Shown here: positions 43,227 to 52,079 of the stretch, one piece after another | Layout of the letters: each line of letters starts with the position of its first letter | Position numbering within the stretch: position 1 is the first letter of the stretch | DNA from: Solwaraspora sp. WMMD791 | GTDB taxonomy: Bacteria; Actinomycetota; Actinomycetes; Mycobacteriales; Micromonosporaceae | Direction of reading: 5' to 3' | Length of the DNA stretch: 64,000 nt | Assembly (NCBI RefSeq): GCF_029581195.1 | Contig: NZ_CP120737.1 | Coordinates: forward strand, 1,674,001 to 1,738,000 | Notes under the pieces: generated by a model | Databases searched by the model: none | Told to the model about the DNA's origin: nothing | Seen by the model: only the letters and a program-made list of their open reading frames with translations | Made by a program: the position numbers and the translations under genes

Positions 43227-43361
43227 ATGAGCACCGAGATCGTCACCCCGGATCCCCAGCAGTCGTACACCGGCGACACCGTCGCGAGCGAACAGGGCCT
43301 GCTGGTCGCGGTCCTCGTCATGGTGGTACTCGGCGTCCTCGGGGTCTTCCTCGTGTCGTGA
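43227..43361 (+). CDS. 44-residue single-pass membrane protein
   Basis: ATG 43227 behind CTGAGGAGG encodes 44 residues: polar N-terminus (MSTEIVTPDPQQSYTGDTVA) and one C-terminal hydrophobic helix (GLLVAVLVMVVLGVLGVFLVS). It stands alone between the stress-protein gene and the pirin gene. No family recognised; a strong ribosome site and non-random composition support it. Confidence 0.65.
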   Translation: MSTEIVTPDPQQSYTGDTVASEQGLLVAVLVMVVLGVLGVFLVS

Positions 43362-43405
43362 GGACCCTGCCGACCGGGTCCGGCCCGCCGGACCCGGTCG
43401 TGTCG

Positions 43406-44395
43406 TCACAGCGGCGGCTGCTGGCCGCCGCTGTGTGGTGTCCGCGCCGCCGGCACGACGCCGAGCCGGCCGGCCTGGTAGTCCTCGAACGCGGTCACCA
43501 GCTCCGCCCGGGTGTTCATCACGAACGGTCCGTACTGGGCGATCGGCTCCCGGATCGGTTCACCGCCCATCACGTACACGTCGAGCTGCGGGGTCCGGCT
43601 GTCCTGCCGGGCGTCGGCGGTGATCCGCAACGTGTCCCCCGGACCGTGAACGGCCAGCTGCCCGGTGTGTACCGAATGCGGCGCGGTGCCGACCGTTCCC
43701 CGGCCGCCGAGCACGTACACCAGGGCGTTGAAGTCCGGCCGCCATGGCAGGTCGACCTGCGCACCGGGCTGCACGGTGAGGTGGGCGATGCTGATCGGGG
43801 TGTGGGTGGAGCCCGGCCCGCGATGTCCGGCGACGTCGCCGGCGATCACCCGGATCAGCGCGCCGCCGTCGTCCGTGGTGAGCAGACCGACCTCACGGCC
43901 CCGGATGTCCTGGTAGCGCGGCGGCGCGAACTTCTTCACCCGGGGCAGGTTCACCCACAGTTGCAGGCCGTGGAACAGGCCCCCGCTGACGACCAGATGC
44001 TCCGGCGGTGCCTCGATGTGCAGCAGCCCGGAACCGGCGGTCATCCACTGGGTGTCCCCGTCGGTGATCGTGCCGCCCCCGCCGTGCGAGTCCTGGTGAT
44101 CGAAGATCCCGTCGATGATGTACGTGACCGTCTCGAAGCCGCGGTGCGGATGCCAGGCGGTCCCCTTGGGCTCGCCGGGGGCGTACTCCACCTCCCCCAT
44201 CTGGTCGAGATGCAGGAAGGGGTCGAGCTCGGTCATCGGCACCCCGGCGAAGGCCCGGCGGACGGGAAAGCCTTCCCCTTCGAAACCACTCGGGGCGGTG
44301 GAGACCCGGCGCACCGGCCGGATCGTCCCGGCCGCCGGGTCGAACCGCGGCAGTCGGGGCAGGACGAGTACGTCGTCGACGGTGATGGCGGGCAT
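43406..44395 (-). CDS. Pirin-family protein
   Basis: A 329-residue bicupin. The pirin N-cupin signature is clear: HPHRGFETVTYIIDG supplies metal-binding His, with WMTAGSGLLHIE and GLQLWVNLPRVKK; the C-cupin and PIAQYGPFVMNT end the fold. Many bacterial pirins are quercetinase-like or regulatory; the role is not fixed by sequence. ATG 44395 overlaps the stop of the MarR gene by one base (TGATG), so the pair is one operon. Confidence 0.93.
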   Translation of the reverse strand: MPAITVDDVLVLPRLPRFDPAAGTIRPVRRVSTAPSGFEGEGFPVRRAFAGVPMTELDPFLHLDQMGEVEYAPGEPKGTAWHPHRGFETVTYIIDGIFDHQDSHGGGGTITDGDTQWMTAGSGLLHIEAPPEHLVVSGGLFHGLQLWVNLPRVKKFAPPRYQDIRGREVGLLTTDDGGALIRVIAGDVAGHRGPGSTHTPISIAHLTVQPGAQVDLPWRPDFNALVYVLGGRGTVGTAPHSVHTGQLAVHGPGDTLRITADARQDSRTPQLDVYVMGGEPIREPIAQYGPFVMNTRAELVTAFEDYQAGRLGVVPAARTPHSGGQQPPL

Positions 44396-44925
44396 CAGGT
44401 CCTCTTTCGGGCTGGATCGGTGCTGACGGTGGGTGTCGCCTCGGCGCCGCAACCGGGTCCCCCGGCGCCGGCCGAACGCCCGCCGAGGCGGGCGTCGAGC
44501 GCGCCGAACACCCGGCCCAGCTGGGCGATGTCGGAGTCGTCGAGGTGGTCGAGGAAAACCCGGCGGACGGCGGCGAGGTGCACCGGAGCGGCCGTACGCA
44601 GCTGGCTCAGGCCCTCGGCGGTGAGCACCGCGTGGCTGCCGCGTCGGTCCTGCGGGCAGCTCTGCCGCTCGACCAGGCCCCGCCGTTGCATGGTGGCGAC
44701 CTGGTAGGTCAACCGGCTCGGGGAGAAGATCAGCCGGCTGGCCAGTTCGCCCATCCGCAGGCGACGCTCGGGGGCCTCGGAGAGCAGCAGCAGGACGTGG
44801 TAGTCGGCCAGGCTGAGCCCGCAGTGCTCGCGCAACTCGTCGCCGAGCAGGGTGAGCAGCCGCTGGCTTGACTCGATGTAGGCCCGCCAGGCGGCGAGCC
44901 GCTGCGTGTCGCGCCGGTCTTCCAT
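44395..44925 (-). CDS. MarR-family transcription regulator
   Basis: A 176-residue winged-helix regulator: LADYHVLLLLSEAPERRLRMGELASRLIFSPSRLTYQV is the helix-turn-helix and RRGLVERQSCPQDRRGSHAVLT the wing. It probably controls its own operon with pirin in response to a phenolic or oxidative signal, as typical of the family. Upstream (44940-44960) an AT-rich stretch with TTTCAAATTTCAA half-sites could be promoter and operator. Confidence 0.9.
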   Translation of the reverse strand: MEDRRDTQRLAAWRAYIESSQRLLTLLGDELREHCGLSLADYHVLLLLSEAPERRLRMGELASRLIFSPSRLTYQVATMQRRGLVERQSCPQDRRGSHAVLTAEGLSQLRTAAPVHLAAVRRVFLDHLDDSDIAQLGRVFGALDARLGGRSAGAGGPGCGAEATPTVSTDPARKRT

Positions 44926-45028
44926 GACACCGAGACTAGCTCTTATTTCAAATTTCAACTAATGCCTGGACGGTGACCCGCGTCGCGTCGCGGTTGGTGG
45001 CGCCGTGGCGGATGGGTATGAACGAGTC

Positions 45029-45847
45029 ATGGGTGACGAGACGGCGGTGACGGTCGGCTGCGAGCTGACCTACGAGGTGGCGACGGCCACGACGATCACG
45101 CTGCAGGTGACGGCGCACCGACAGGGTCCTGATGCCCGGCTGACCGCTACGACCTCGGCCGGCGAGTGGGTCCCCGAGGAGGTGGCCGGCAGTTGGGCCG
45201 CCGGCGGCCGACACCACCTGCTGGCGGCACCACCTGGCCGGACCACCGTCCGGTACCAGGCGACGGTGACCCGACCGGTGCCGGCGACACCCGCCCCGGT
45301 GTCGGCGTGGGAGCGCGTGGTCGCGCTACGGCCGAGCCGCTACTGCCCGTCGGACCAGCTGGGCGGGTTCGCGGCGGCCCGCTTCGCCGGCCACGCCGAC
45401 GACGCCGACACCGTGCGCGCCATCTGCAGCTACGTGCACGACCACACCACCTACACCGCAGGCGCCAGTGGGCCGAGCACGGACGCGACGCAGACCCTGC
45501 TCAGCGGTGCCGGCGTCTGCCGGGACTACGCCCATCTGACGGTCGCCCTCTGCCGGGCCATGGACATTCCCGCACGGGTGGTGGCGGTCTACGCCCCCGG
45601 CCTGTCACCGATGGACTTCCACCTGGTGGCCGAGGCCGCGGTCGACGACCGCTGGTACGTGTGGGACGCGACGCGGCTGGCCCCCCGGAGCAGCCTGGCG
45701 CGGATCGCGACAGGTCGGGACGCGGCGGACGTGGCGTTCGCGACCACCGTCGGCGGGGCGGTCGACCTGACGGGCATGTCGGTACTGGCGGTGACCGAGG
45801 GCGAACTACCCGTCGACGATCCCGAGGAGTTGGTGGCGCTTCATTGA
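45029..45847 (+). CDS. Transglutaminase-like cysteine peptidase
   Basis: A 272-residue protein: N-terminal beta domain (VGCELTYEVATATTITLQV, bacterial transglutaminase-N type), then a transglutaminase core with catalytic Cys (GAGVCRDYAHL), His (DFHLVAEA) and Asp (YVWDATRLAP). Relatives hydrolyse or crosslink peptide amides. No signal peptide, so cytoplasmic. ATG 45029 is chosen; a GTG at 45005 would add eight residues. Confidence 0.88.
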   Translation: MGDETAVTVGCELTYEVATATTITLQVTAHRQGPDARLTATTSAGEWVPEEVAGSWAAGGRHHLLAAPPGRTTVRYQATVTRPVPATPAPVSAWERVVALRPSRYCPSDQLGGFAAARFAGHADDADTVRAICSYVHDHTTYTAGASGPSTDATQTLLSGAGVCRDYAHLTVALCRAMDIPARVVAVYAPGLSPMDFHLVAEAAVDDRWYVWDATRLAPRSSLARIATGRDAADVAFATTVGGAVDLTGMSVLAVTEGELPVDDPEELVALH

Positions 45848-45936
45848 CCGATCCGGGGGTACCCGATGCCGAGGAGCGACGCAATCAGGCGGCAAAATGT
45901 CCGACTTGGTGGATAGTGGGCGTTAAATACATCGTA

Positions 45937-45987
45937 CTTTCGGCTAGCTTTGTACTGACCGACCAGGCTAGTGTTAGAGGCCGAAAG
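45937..45987 (+). promoter_or_regulatory. Inverted repeat and possible promoter upstream of the sigma factor
   Basis: In an AT-rich patch, CTTTCGGC (45937-45944) and GCCGAAAG (45980-45987) form an inverted repeat separated by 35 bases, and GGCTAG occurs twice inside. TTGTAC (45950-45955) with TTAGAG 18 bases later is a possible promoter. It may be an operator or a leader hairpin of the sigma factor mRNA. Confidence 0.35.
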
Positions 45988-46053
45988 ACCCTAGCGAGGA
46001 CAGCTGAACGCACCACCTTCCATATCCGCGGACGAGGTGCAGGGAGGACCACC

Positions 46054-46902
46054 ATGACCGCGACACTCACCGGACGCCCGACGGTGCACGAGCCGACGAC
46101 CGTCGACCAGACCATGTCGAGCACCACCCTCGGCCAGCGGGCGAACGCCCCCGCCGACAGCGCCACCGAGTTGCTCAACGCGATGGCCGCCCTGCCGGCG
46201 GGTCACCCGTCCCGGGAGGCGCTGCGCGACCGCGCGATCGAGGCGTGGCTGCCCCTGGCCCAGCACCTCGCCCAGCGCTACAGCGGGCGAGGCGAGCCGA
46301 CCGACGACCTGGCCCAGACCGCGGCGGTCGGCCTGATCAAGGCCATCGACAAGTTCGACCCGAGCCGGGGTGTCGACTTCGCCGGGTACGCCATCCCGAC
46401 GATCATCGGCGAGCTCAAGCGACACTTCCGCGACCGCACCTGGGACATCCGGGTGCCCCGTCGGCTGCAGGAGCTGCGGCTGAGTATCTCCGAGGCGAAC
46501 AGCACCCTGCTGCAGACGCTGGGCCGCTCGCCGACGGTCGCCGACATCGCCGCGCACCTGCGGATCACCGAGGAGGAGGTCCTCGAGGGGCTGGAGGGTG
46601 CCCGCGCGTACAACGCGGTGTCGTTGTCCACGCCGACCGGCGACGGCGAGCGGGCCACCGAGCTGGCCGACATGCTCGGTGCCGAGGACCGCGAGTACGA
46701 GCTCGCCGAGCTGCGGGTCGCGCTCGGCCCGGCCCTGGCCACGCTGGACGAGCGGGAGCAGCGGATCCTCACCCTGCGGTTCTACGGCAACCTGACCCAG
46801 TCGCAGATCGCCGATCAGATCGGCGTGTCCCAGATGCACGTGTCGCGGCTGCTGGCCAGGGCGCTGACCAAGCTGCGGGGTCAACTGCAGTCGACGTACT
46901 GA
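46054..46902 (+). CDS. SigB/SigF-type RNA polymerase sigma factor
   Basis: A 282-residue group 3 sigma factor of the general-stress type. Region 2: LAQRYSGRGEPTDDLAQTAAVGLIKAIDKFDPSRGVDFAGYAIPTIIGELKRHFRD (core contact and -10 recognition); region 3: VADIAAHLRITEEEVLEGLE; region 4: LTQSQIADQIGVSQMHVSRLLARAL (-35 helix-turn-helix). ATG 46054 follows AGGGAGG. It is a good candidate for reading the GTTT-N15/16-GGGTA promoters at 31-35 kb and 43 kb. No anti-sigma gene lies next to it; the SpoIIE protein at 37.6 kb is a possible upstream regulator. Confidence 0.94.
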   Translation: MTATLTGRPTVHEPTTVDQTMSSTTLGQRANAPADSATELLNAMAALPAGHPSREALRDRAIEAWLPLAQHLAQRYSGRGEPTDDLAQTAAVGLIKAIDKFDPSRGVDFAGYAIPTIIGELKRHFRDRTWDIRVPRRLQELRLSISEANSTLLQTLGRSPTVADIAAHLRITEEEVLEGLEGARAYNAVSLSTPTGDGERATELADMLGAEDREYELAELRVALGPALATLDEREQRILTLRFYGNLTQSQIADQIGVSQMHVSRLLARALTKLRGQLQSTY

Positions 46903-46940
46903 ACGATCGCCGGGCAGGTGGGTGCCCGCAGCTGACACTG

Positions 46941-46976
46941 GTGTGGCCGCTCCGACAGATGTCGGGGCGGCCACAC
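46941..46976. terminator. Bidirectional hairpin terminator
   Basis: GTGTGGCCGC (46941-46950) pairs with 46967-46976; inside, CCGAC pairs with GTCGG around a four-base loop, about 16 pairs in all. Lies between the converging sigma factor and PP2C genes. Confidence 0.75.
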
Positions 46977-47008
46977 CGCGTCGGGCGTTCAGTCGGTGCG
47001 GTGGGCGC

Positions 47009-47740
47009 TCAGTCGGTGACCTCGGTGATGTCGCCGATCACCACGGTGATGTTGTCCGGCCCACCGGCCCTGATCGCCAGGTCCACCAGCCGCTGCGCGC
47101 CCGCCTGCGGGTCGGCGTAGGTGGCCAGCACCTCGGCGATGCTCTCCGCGCGCACGACGTTCGACAGACCGTCGCTGCAGAGCAGCCACCGGTCGCCGGT
47201 CTGCGGCTCGAAGACCTGGTACGCCGGGTTGACGTTGTCGCCCTGCAGCGCCTGGGTCACCACCGCCCGCCGAGGATGGCTGGCCGCCTGCTCCGCGGTG
47301 ATCACACCCTCGTCGACCAGCATCTGCACGAAGGTGTCGTCCCGGGTCACCTGCTCCAGCACCCCGCCCCGCAACAGATAGGCCCGGGAGTCGCCGACAT
47401 GGGCCAGCCCGATCGCGGTGCCGGAGCCGGCGAACAGCAGCGCGGTGAGGGTCGTACCCATCCCCTCCCGGGCCGGATCGGCCTCGACGGCCGCCCGGAT
47501 CTGAGCGCTGGCGGCCTCGACCGCACTCTGCAGGCGGGACACCAGCTCGTCGTCGGCCGTCGCGACGTCGAGCTGGGCGATCGCCTCGATCGCGATCTTG
47601 CTCGCCAGATCCCCGGCGGCCATCCCGCCCATCCCGTCGGCGACAGCGACCAACCAGTTTCCGGCATGGACCGAATCCTGGTTCCCGCTCCGGATGAGGC
47701 CGCGGTCGGTCACCGCCGCGGAACGCAGCTTCAGGGTCAT
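47009..47740 (-). CDS. PP2C-family serine/threonine phosphatase
   Basis: A 243-residue single-domain PP2C: RSGNQDSVHAGNWLVAVADGMGGMAAGDLAS with metal-binding Asp and GMGG, GTTLTALLFAGSGTAIGLAHVGDSRAYLLR, WLLCSDGLSNVV and PDNITVVIGD. Lacks the transmembrane anchor of PstP, so cytoplasmic. It probably reverses Hanks-type kinase phosphorylation. Converges on the sigma factor gene. The last codons and stop are partly duplicated downstream (46983-46998 and 47003-47018). Confidence 0.92.
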   Translation of the reverse strand: MTLKLRSAAVTDRGLIRSGNQDSVHAGNWLVAVADGMGGMAAGDLASKIAIEAIAQLDVATADDELVSRLQSAVEAASAQIRAAVEADPAREGMGTTLTALLFAGSGTAIGLAHVGDSRAYLLRGGVLEQVTRDDTFVQMLVDEGVITAEQAASHPRRAVVTQALQGDNVNPAYQVFEPQTGDRWLLCSDGLSNVVRAESIAEVLATYADPQAGAQRLVDLAIRAGGPDNITVVIGDITEVTD

Positions 47741-47902
47741 GGCTGGCAGCCTGCCAGGAAGAGGGCCGAAATGTCTCTAGTAGATCAGCATGCAGATGCC
47801 AAAGATCATGAAGAATTGCCAGCGGCGGTATCACAAAACATGATTTTTCTGTCAAATCGGACAGCATTGGGGCGCGGTCGCCGGACGACACGGCGACATC
47901 GA

Positions 47903-47931
47903 TTGACACTCCCGAAACGCCCTGGCAACAT
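47903..47931 (+). promoter_or_regulatory. Promoter of the GH9 cellulase gene
   Basis: TTGACA (47903-47908), 17 bases, CAACAT (47926-47931): a strong -35 with a moderate -10. The CebR box begins 13 bases after the -10, the same layout as at the GH6 gene. Confidence 0.6.
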
Positions 47932-47944
47932 CGTTGCAGATCTA

Positions 47945-47958
47945 TGGGAGCGCTCCCA
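47945..47958. promoter_or_regulatory. CebR operator, perfect palindrome
   Basis: TGGGAGCGCTCCCA, the exact consensus of the cellobiose-responsive LacI-family repressor CebR. It overlaps the expected transcription start of the GH9 gene, so repressor binding should block initiation and cello-oligosaccharides should relieve it. Confidence 0.9.
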
Positions 47959-47994
47959 GAACCGTCCCCCGGCCCCATGCACGGAAGGACCCCC

Positions 47995-50900
47995 GTGACC
48001 CGACCCAGACGACGCCGCGCGGTCGCACTTCTCGCCGCCACCAGCGCCAGTGTCCTCGCGCTGACGGCCCTCACCGTGGCCTCGGCCCACGCCGAGGAAC
48101 GCGAACACATCGTCAACGGCAGCTTCGACGACGGCACCACCGGCTGGTGGGCCACCGACAACGTGACCCTCGCCGCCACCGACGGACGGCTGTGCGCCAC
48201 CGTCCCCGCCGGCACCGCCAACCCGTGGGACGCCAGCATCGGGCACAACGACATCCCGCTCATCGACGGTGCGGCGTACCGCCTGACCTTCACCGCCACC
48301 ACCGACGTGCCGGCCACCGTCCGGGCGAACGTCCAGCTCAACGCCGCCCCCTACACCACCGTGCTGAGCCGCCAGCTCGACCTCGGCCCGACCGCCGAGA
48401 CGGTGCAGGCCGAGTTCACCGCCAACCTCGACTCCCCCGACGGCACCTTCACCTTCCAACTCGGCGGCGGCACCGCCGACTACACCCTCTGCCTCGACGA
48501 CGTCTCGCTGATCAGCGACGACAGCGCGCAACCACCGCCGGGCGGGCCGGAACAGATCACCAACGGCGACTTCAGCGACGGCACCACCGGCTGGATCAGC
48601 TACGGCACCGCCAGCCCCCAGGTGCTCGACGGGCGGCTCTGCGCGAACGTTCCCGCCGGTCTGGCCAACCCGTGGGACGCCGGCATCCTGCAGGAGGGCC
48701 TGCCGCTGATCGCCGGCGAGGAGTACGCGATCGCCTTCGAGGTCAGCGCCGAACCCGCCGCGACCGTCCGCACCGTCGTGCAGCTTGGTGCCGACCCGTA
48801 CACCGGCTACTTCAACCGCGACCTGACGCTGACCGGCGACCCGCAGCGCGTCGAGCAGACCTTCGTCGCCACCGAGGACACCACCCGCGCCCAACTCGCC
48901 TTCCAGCTCGGCGGCAACGCCTCGGCGTACACATTCTGCCTGGACGACGTGTCGCTGCGCGGCGGCGAGGAGGAGCCGCCGTACGAGCCGGACACCGGCC
49001 CCCGGGTCCGGGTGAACCAGGTCGGCTACCTGCCTGGTGGACCCAAGAACGCGACCATCGTCACCGATGCCGAGACGCCGCTGGACTGGGCCCTGCACAC
49101 CGCCGACGGCAGCGTGGCCGCCAGCGGCACCAGCACCCCGCGCGGGCTCGACGCCGCCTCCGGCGAGCAGGTGCACACCGTCGACTTCTCCGCGTACCGG
49201 GGTACCGGCACCGGGTTCACCCTGGTCGCCGACGGCGAGACCAGCTACCCGTTCGCCATCTCCGGCGACATCTACCAGCAGCTGCGCTCCGACGCGCTGC
49301 AGTTCTTCTACATCCAGCGCAGCGGCATCGCCATCGACGGCGACCTGGTCGGCGACGAGTACGCCCGCCCGGCAGGGCACCTCGGTGTCGCGCCCAACCA
49401 GGGTGACACGGACGTGCCCTGCCAGCCGGGGGTCTGTGACTACCGACTCGACGTACGCGGGGGCTGGTACGACGCCGGCGACCACGGCAAGTACGTCGTC
49501 AACGGCGGGATCGCCACCTACCAGCTGCTGAGCGCCTTCGAACGGACCAAGACCGCGCCCAGCGCCGACGGCGGCGCCGCCCTGGCCGACGGCACCCTGC
49601 GGGTACCCGAGCGCGACAACGGCGTACCGGACATCCTCGACGAGGCCCGCTGGGAGCTGGAGTTCCTGATGCGGATGCAGGTGCCGGCCGGCAGGCCACT
49701 GGCCGGGATGGCCCACCACAAGATGCACGACCGGAACTGGACCGGCCTGCCGATGCAGCCCGAGGACGATCCTGAGCTGCGTGAACTGCACCCACCGTCG
49801 ACCGCGGCCACGCTCAACCTGGCGGCGGTCACCGCCCAGTGCGCCCGGCTGTACGCCCCGTACGACGCCGCCTTCGCCGGCCAGTGCCTGACCGCGGCGA
49901 AGACCGCGTACGCGGCCGCCAAGGCCAACCCGAACCGGATCGCCGACCCCAACGACGGCAACGGTGGTGGCTCCTACAGCGACGGCGACGTCAGCGACGA
50001 GTTCTACTGGGCCGCCGCCGAGCTGTACCTGACCACCGGGGAGCAGGGGTACCTGGCCGACGTGACGGCGTCTCGGCACCACACCGCGAACGTCTTCGAC
50101 CCCAACGGCTTCGGCTGGGGCAGCACCGCCGCGCTGGGCCGGCTCGACCTGGCCACCGTGCCCAACGGCCTGGCCCCGCAGGAGCGGGAACGGATCCGGG
50201 CGTCGGTGACCGATGCCGCCGACACCTACCTGGCCACCTTGGCGGACCAGGCGTACGGGCTGCCGTTGCCGGGCAACCGCGGCTCCTACTTCTGGGGCGG
50301 CAACAGCAACATCATCAACAACGCCGTCGTGCTGGCGACGGCGTACGACATGACCGGTGACGTCGCCTACCGCGACGGCGCGGTGCAGGCGATGGACTAC
50401 ATCTTCGGCCGCAACGCGCTGAACCACTCGTACGTCACCGGGTGGGGCACGGTCTACCCGCGCAACCAGCACAGCCGCATCTTCGCCAACCAGCTCGACC
50501 CGGACCTGCCGATCCCGCCAGCCGGATCGATCGCCGGCGGCGCCAACGCCGGCCTGGACGACCCGTTCGCCCGGGACCTGCTGGCCGGCTGCGCGCCGAT
50601 GTTCTGCTACGTCGACGACATCGAGTCCTACGCGACGAACGAGGTGGCGATCAACTGGAACTCGGCGTTGAGCTGGATCGCGTCCTTCCTCGGCGACCAG
50701 GGTGACGCCGCCGATGCTCCCGCCCCACTGGCCTGCCGGGCCGAGTACGTCAACTACGGCACCTGGGCCGGCGGCGGCGGCTTCACCGCCCAGGTCAACA
50801 TCACCAACATCGGCACCACCGCGATCGACGGCTGGACCGCCCGGTTCGCCTTCACCGGCGACCAGCGGCTGCGCGAGGCCTGGCTGGCCGGGGTGACCCA

Positions 50901-51051
50901 GTCCGGTGCGACCGTGACGGCACGCAACGAGACCTACAACGGCCGGATCGGTCCGGGCGCCACGGTGATGTTCGGGCTCAACGCCACCACCGGTGGTGGC
51001 GCCAATCCGGCGCCGGAGCTGATCACCGTCAACGGGGTGGCCTGCTCCTGA
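47995..51051 (+). CDS. Secreted multidomain GH9 cellulase
   Basis: A 1018-residue secreted enzyme. Signal peptide ~1-33 (VTRPRRRRAVALLAATSASV, cleavage near SAHA-EE). Two CBM4/9-type modules in tandem (IVNGSFDDGTTGWWA and ITNGDFSDGTTGWIS mark their starts). An Ig-like CelD-N domain (VRVNQVGYLPGGPKNATIV), then GH9 with RGGWYDAGDHGKYVVNGG (catalytic Asp region), the HSRIF motif and NEVAINWNSALSW with the catalytic Glu. C-terminal CBM2 (CRAEYVNYGTWAGGGG). GTG 47995 follows GGAAGGA; the ATG at 47944 lies at the operator and is unlikely. A processive or endo-acting cellulase under CebR control. Confidence 0.94.
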   Translation: MTRPRRRRAVALLAATSASVLALTALTVASAHAEEREHIVNGSFDDGTTGWWATDNVTLAATDGRLCATVPAGTANPWDASIGHNDIPLIDGAAYRLTFTATTDVPATVRANVQLNAAPYTTVLSRQLDLGPTAETVQAEFTANLDSPDGTFTFQLGGGTADYTLCLDDVSLISDDSAQPPPGGPEQITNGDFSDGTTGWISYGTASPQVLDGRLCANVPAGLANPWDAGILQEGLPLIAGEEYAIAFEVSAEPAATVRTVVQLGADPYTGYFNRDLTLTGDPQRVEQTFVATEDTTRAQLAFQLGGNASAYTFCLDDVSLRGGEEEPPYEPDTGPRVRVNQVGYLPGGPKNATIVTDAETPLDWALHTADGSVAASGTSTPRGLDAASGEQVHTVDFSAYRGTGTGFTLVADGETSYPFAISGDIYQQLRSDALQFFYIQRSGIAIDGDLVGDEYARPAGHLGVAPNQGDTDVPCQPGVCDYRLDVRGGWYDAGDHGKYVVNGGIATYQLLSAFERTKTAPSADGGAALADGTLRVPERDNGVPDILDEARWELEFLMRMQVPAGRPLAGMAHHKMHDRNWTGLPMQPEDDPELRELHPPSTAATLNLAAVTAQCARLYAPYDAAFAGQCLTAAKTAYAAAKANPNRIADPNDGNGGGSYSDGDVSDEFYWAAAELYLTTGEQGYLADVTASRHHTANVFDPNGFGWGSTAALGRLDLATVPNGLAPQERERIRASVTDAADTYLATLADQAYGLPLPGNRGSYFWGGNSNIINNAVVLATAYDMTGDVAYRDGAVQAMDYIFGRNALNHSYVTGWGTVYPRNQHSRIFANQLDPDLPIPPAGSIAGGANAGLDDPFARDLLAGCAPMFCYVDDIESYATNEVAINWNSALSWIASFLGDQGDAADAPAPLACRAEYVNYGTWAGGGGFTAQVNITNIGTTAIDGWTARFAFTGDQRLREAWLAGVTQSGATVTARNETYNGRIGPGATVMFGLNATTGGGANPAPELITVNGVACS

Positions 51052-51056
51052 ATACC

Positions 51057-51108
51057 TGATGGTGGTCGGCCCGTTGCTTCCGGCAAGGCGACCGGCCGAC
51101 CACCATCA
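51057..51108 (+). terminator. Strong hairpin terminator of the GH9 gene
   Basis: A perfect 15-bp stem (51057-51071 with 51094-51108) and 22-base loop starting five bases after the stop. Confidence 0.85.
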
Positions 51109-51155
51109 CCACGTCCGTGGTCGGCCCGGCAGACCTCGTCCGCGTGGCGGACCGT

Positions 51156-52079
51156 TCAGGCCGGGTAGTCGTAGAAGCCCCGGCCCGACTTGCGGCCGAG
51201 TCGTCCGGCCCGGACCATGCGGCGCAGCAGCGGCGGCGGGGCGTAGGTCGGTTCGCGGAACTCGGCGTAGAGCGCGTCCGCGACGGACTCGAGCACGTCC
51301 AGGCCGATCAGGTCGACCAGTCGCAGCGGGCCCATCGGATGCCGGCAACCGCCGACCATCGCGTCGTCGATCTCGGCGGGCCGGGCAAAGCCGGACTCGG
51401 CCATCCGGACCGACGCCATCAGGTACGGCACCAGTAACGCGTTCACCACGAAGCCGACCCGGTCCGGTGCGTCGATCACCTGCTTGCCGAGCTGCTGGGT
51501 GAGCAGATGCCGGGTACGGCGTACCGTCGTCGTCGTGGTCTGCAGCCCGGCGGTGAGCTCGACCAGTGGCATCACCGGCACCGGATAGAAGAAGTGGGTG
51601 CCCACGACCTGCTCGGGGCGGCTCACCGCCGCAGCCAGGTTGCCCACCGGGATCGACGACGTGTTGGTGGCGAAGATCGCCGTCGGATCCTTCACCACCT
51701 CGTCGAGCAGGGTGAACGCCTGCCGCTTGCGCTGCTCGTCCTCGACGGTGGTCTCCACCACGAGCTGCCGGTCGGCCAACTGACCGACGTCGGTGGTCAG
51801 CAGTACCCGGCGGTGGATCGCGGCGGCCGTCGCGGCGTCGTACACCGCACGTTCGACAGAGCGCCGCAGTGAGTCGGCGAGCCGGGCCCGGCCGGCGGCC
51901 AGGGACTGCTCGCTCGAGCCCACCAGGACGACGTCGAGGCCGGCCCGGCCGGCCACCTCGGCGATACCGACCCCCATCTGTCCGCAGCCCAGCACACCGA
52001 CCCGGTCGATCCCCGGGTCGCCGTGCGCTGACGGATGGTCGGGCGCTGCCGGGCCCGGGTCGACGTCGGCCGGCGTCAC
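51156..52079 (-). CDS. 3-hydroxyacyl-CoA (3-hydroxybutyryl-CoA) dehydrogenase
   Basis: A 307-residue NAD(P)-dependent enzyme: VGVLGCGQMGVGIAEVAGRAG cofactor fold, VVETTVEDEQRKRQAF (catalytic-region Glu), NTSSIPVGNLA, GTHFFYPVPVMPLVEL with the catalytic His, and the C-terminal HPMGPLRLVDLIGLD. It oxidises or reduces 3-hydroxyacyl-CoA. GTG 52079 overlaps the upstream KAS III stop by four bases (GTGA), so both are one operon. Confidence 0.92.
   Translation of the reverse strand: MTPADVDPGPAAPDHPSAHGDPGIDRVGVLGCGQMGVGIAEVAGRAGLDVVLVGSSEQSLAAGRARLADSLRRSVERAVYDAATAAAIHRRVLLTTDVGQLADRQLVVETTVEDEQRKRQAFTLLDEVVKDPTAIFATNTSSIPVGNLAAAVSRPEQVVGTHFFYPVPVMPLVELTAGLQTTTTTVRRTRHLLTQQLGKQVIDAPDRVGFVVNALLVPYLMASVRMAESGFARPAEIDDAMVGGCRHPMGPLRLVDLIGLDVLESVADALYAEFREPTYAPPPLLRRMVRAGRLGRKSGRGFYDYPA

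Noticed and set aside
47944-47995. ATG 47944 or 47977 as GH9 start
   Set aside because: 47944 is at the operator; the GTG at 47995 has a well-spaced ribosome site and begins a typical signal peptide.
46922-47998. Open frame running through the GH9 promoter and CebR box
   Set aside because: It overlaps the PP2C gene in antisense and runs through the promoter and operator; composition is not natural apart from the AT-rich promoter part.
47806-50472. An 888-codon open frame antisense to the GH9 cellulase
   Set aside because: Low-complexity Val/Gly/Asp-rich translation without motifs; the plus strand encodes a clear cellulase.
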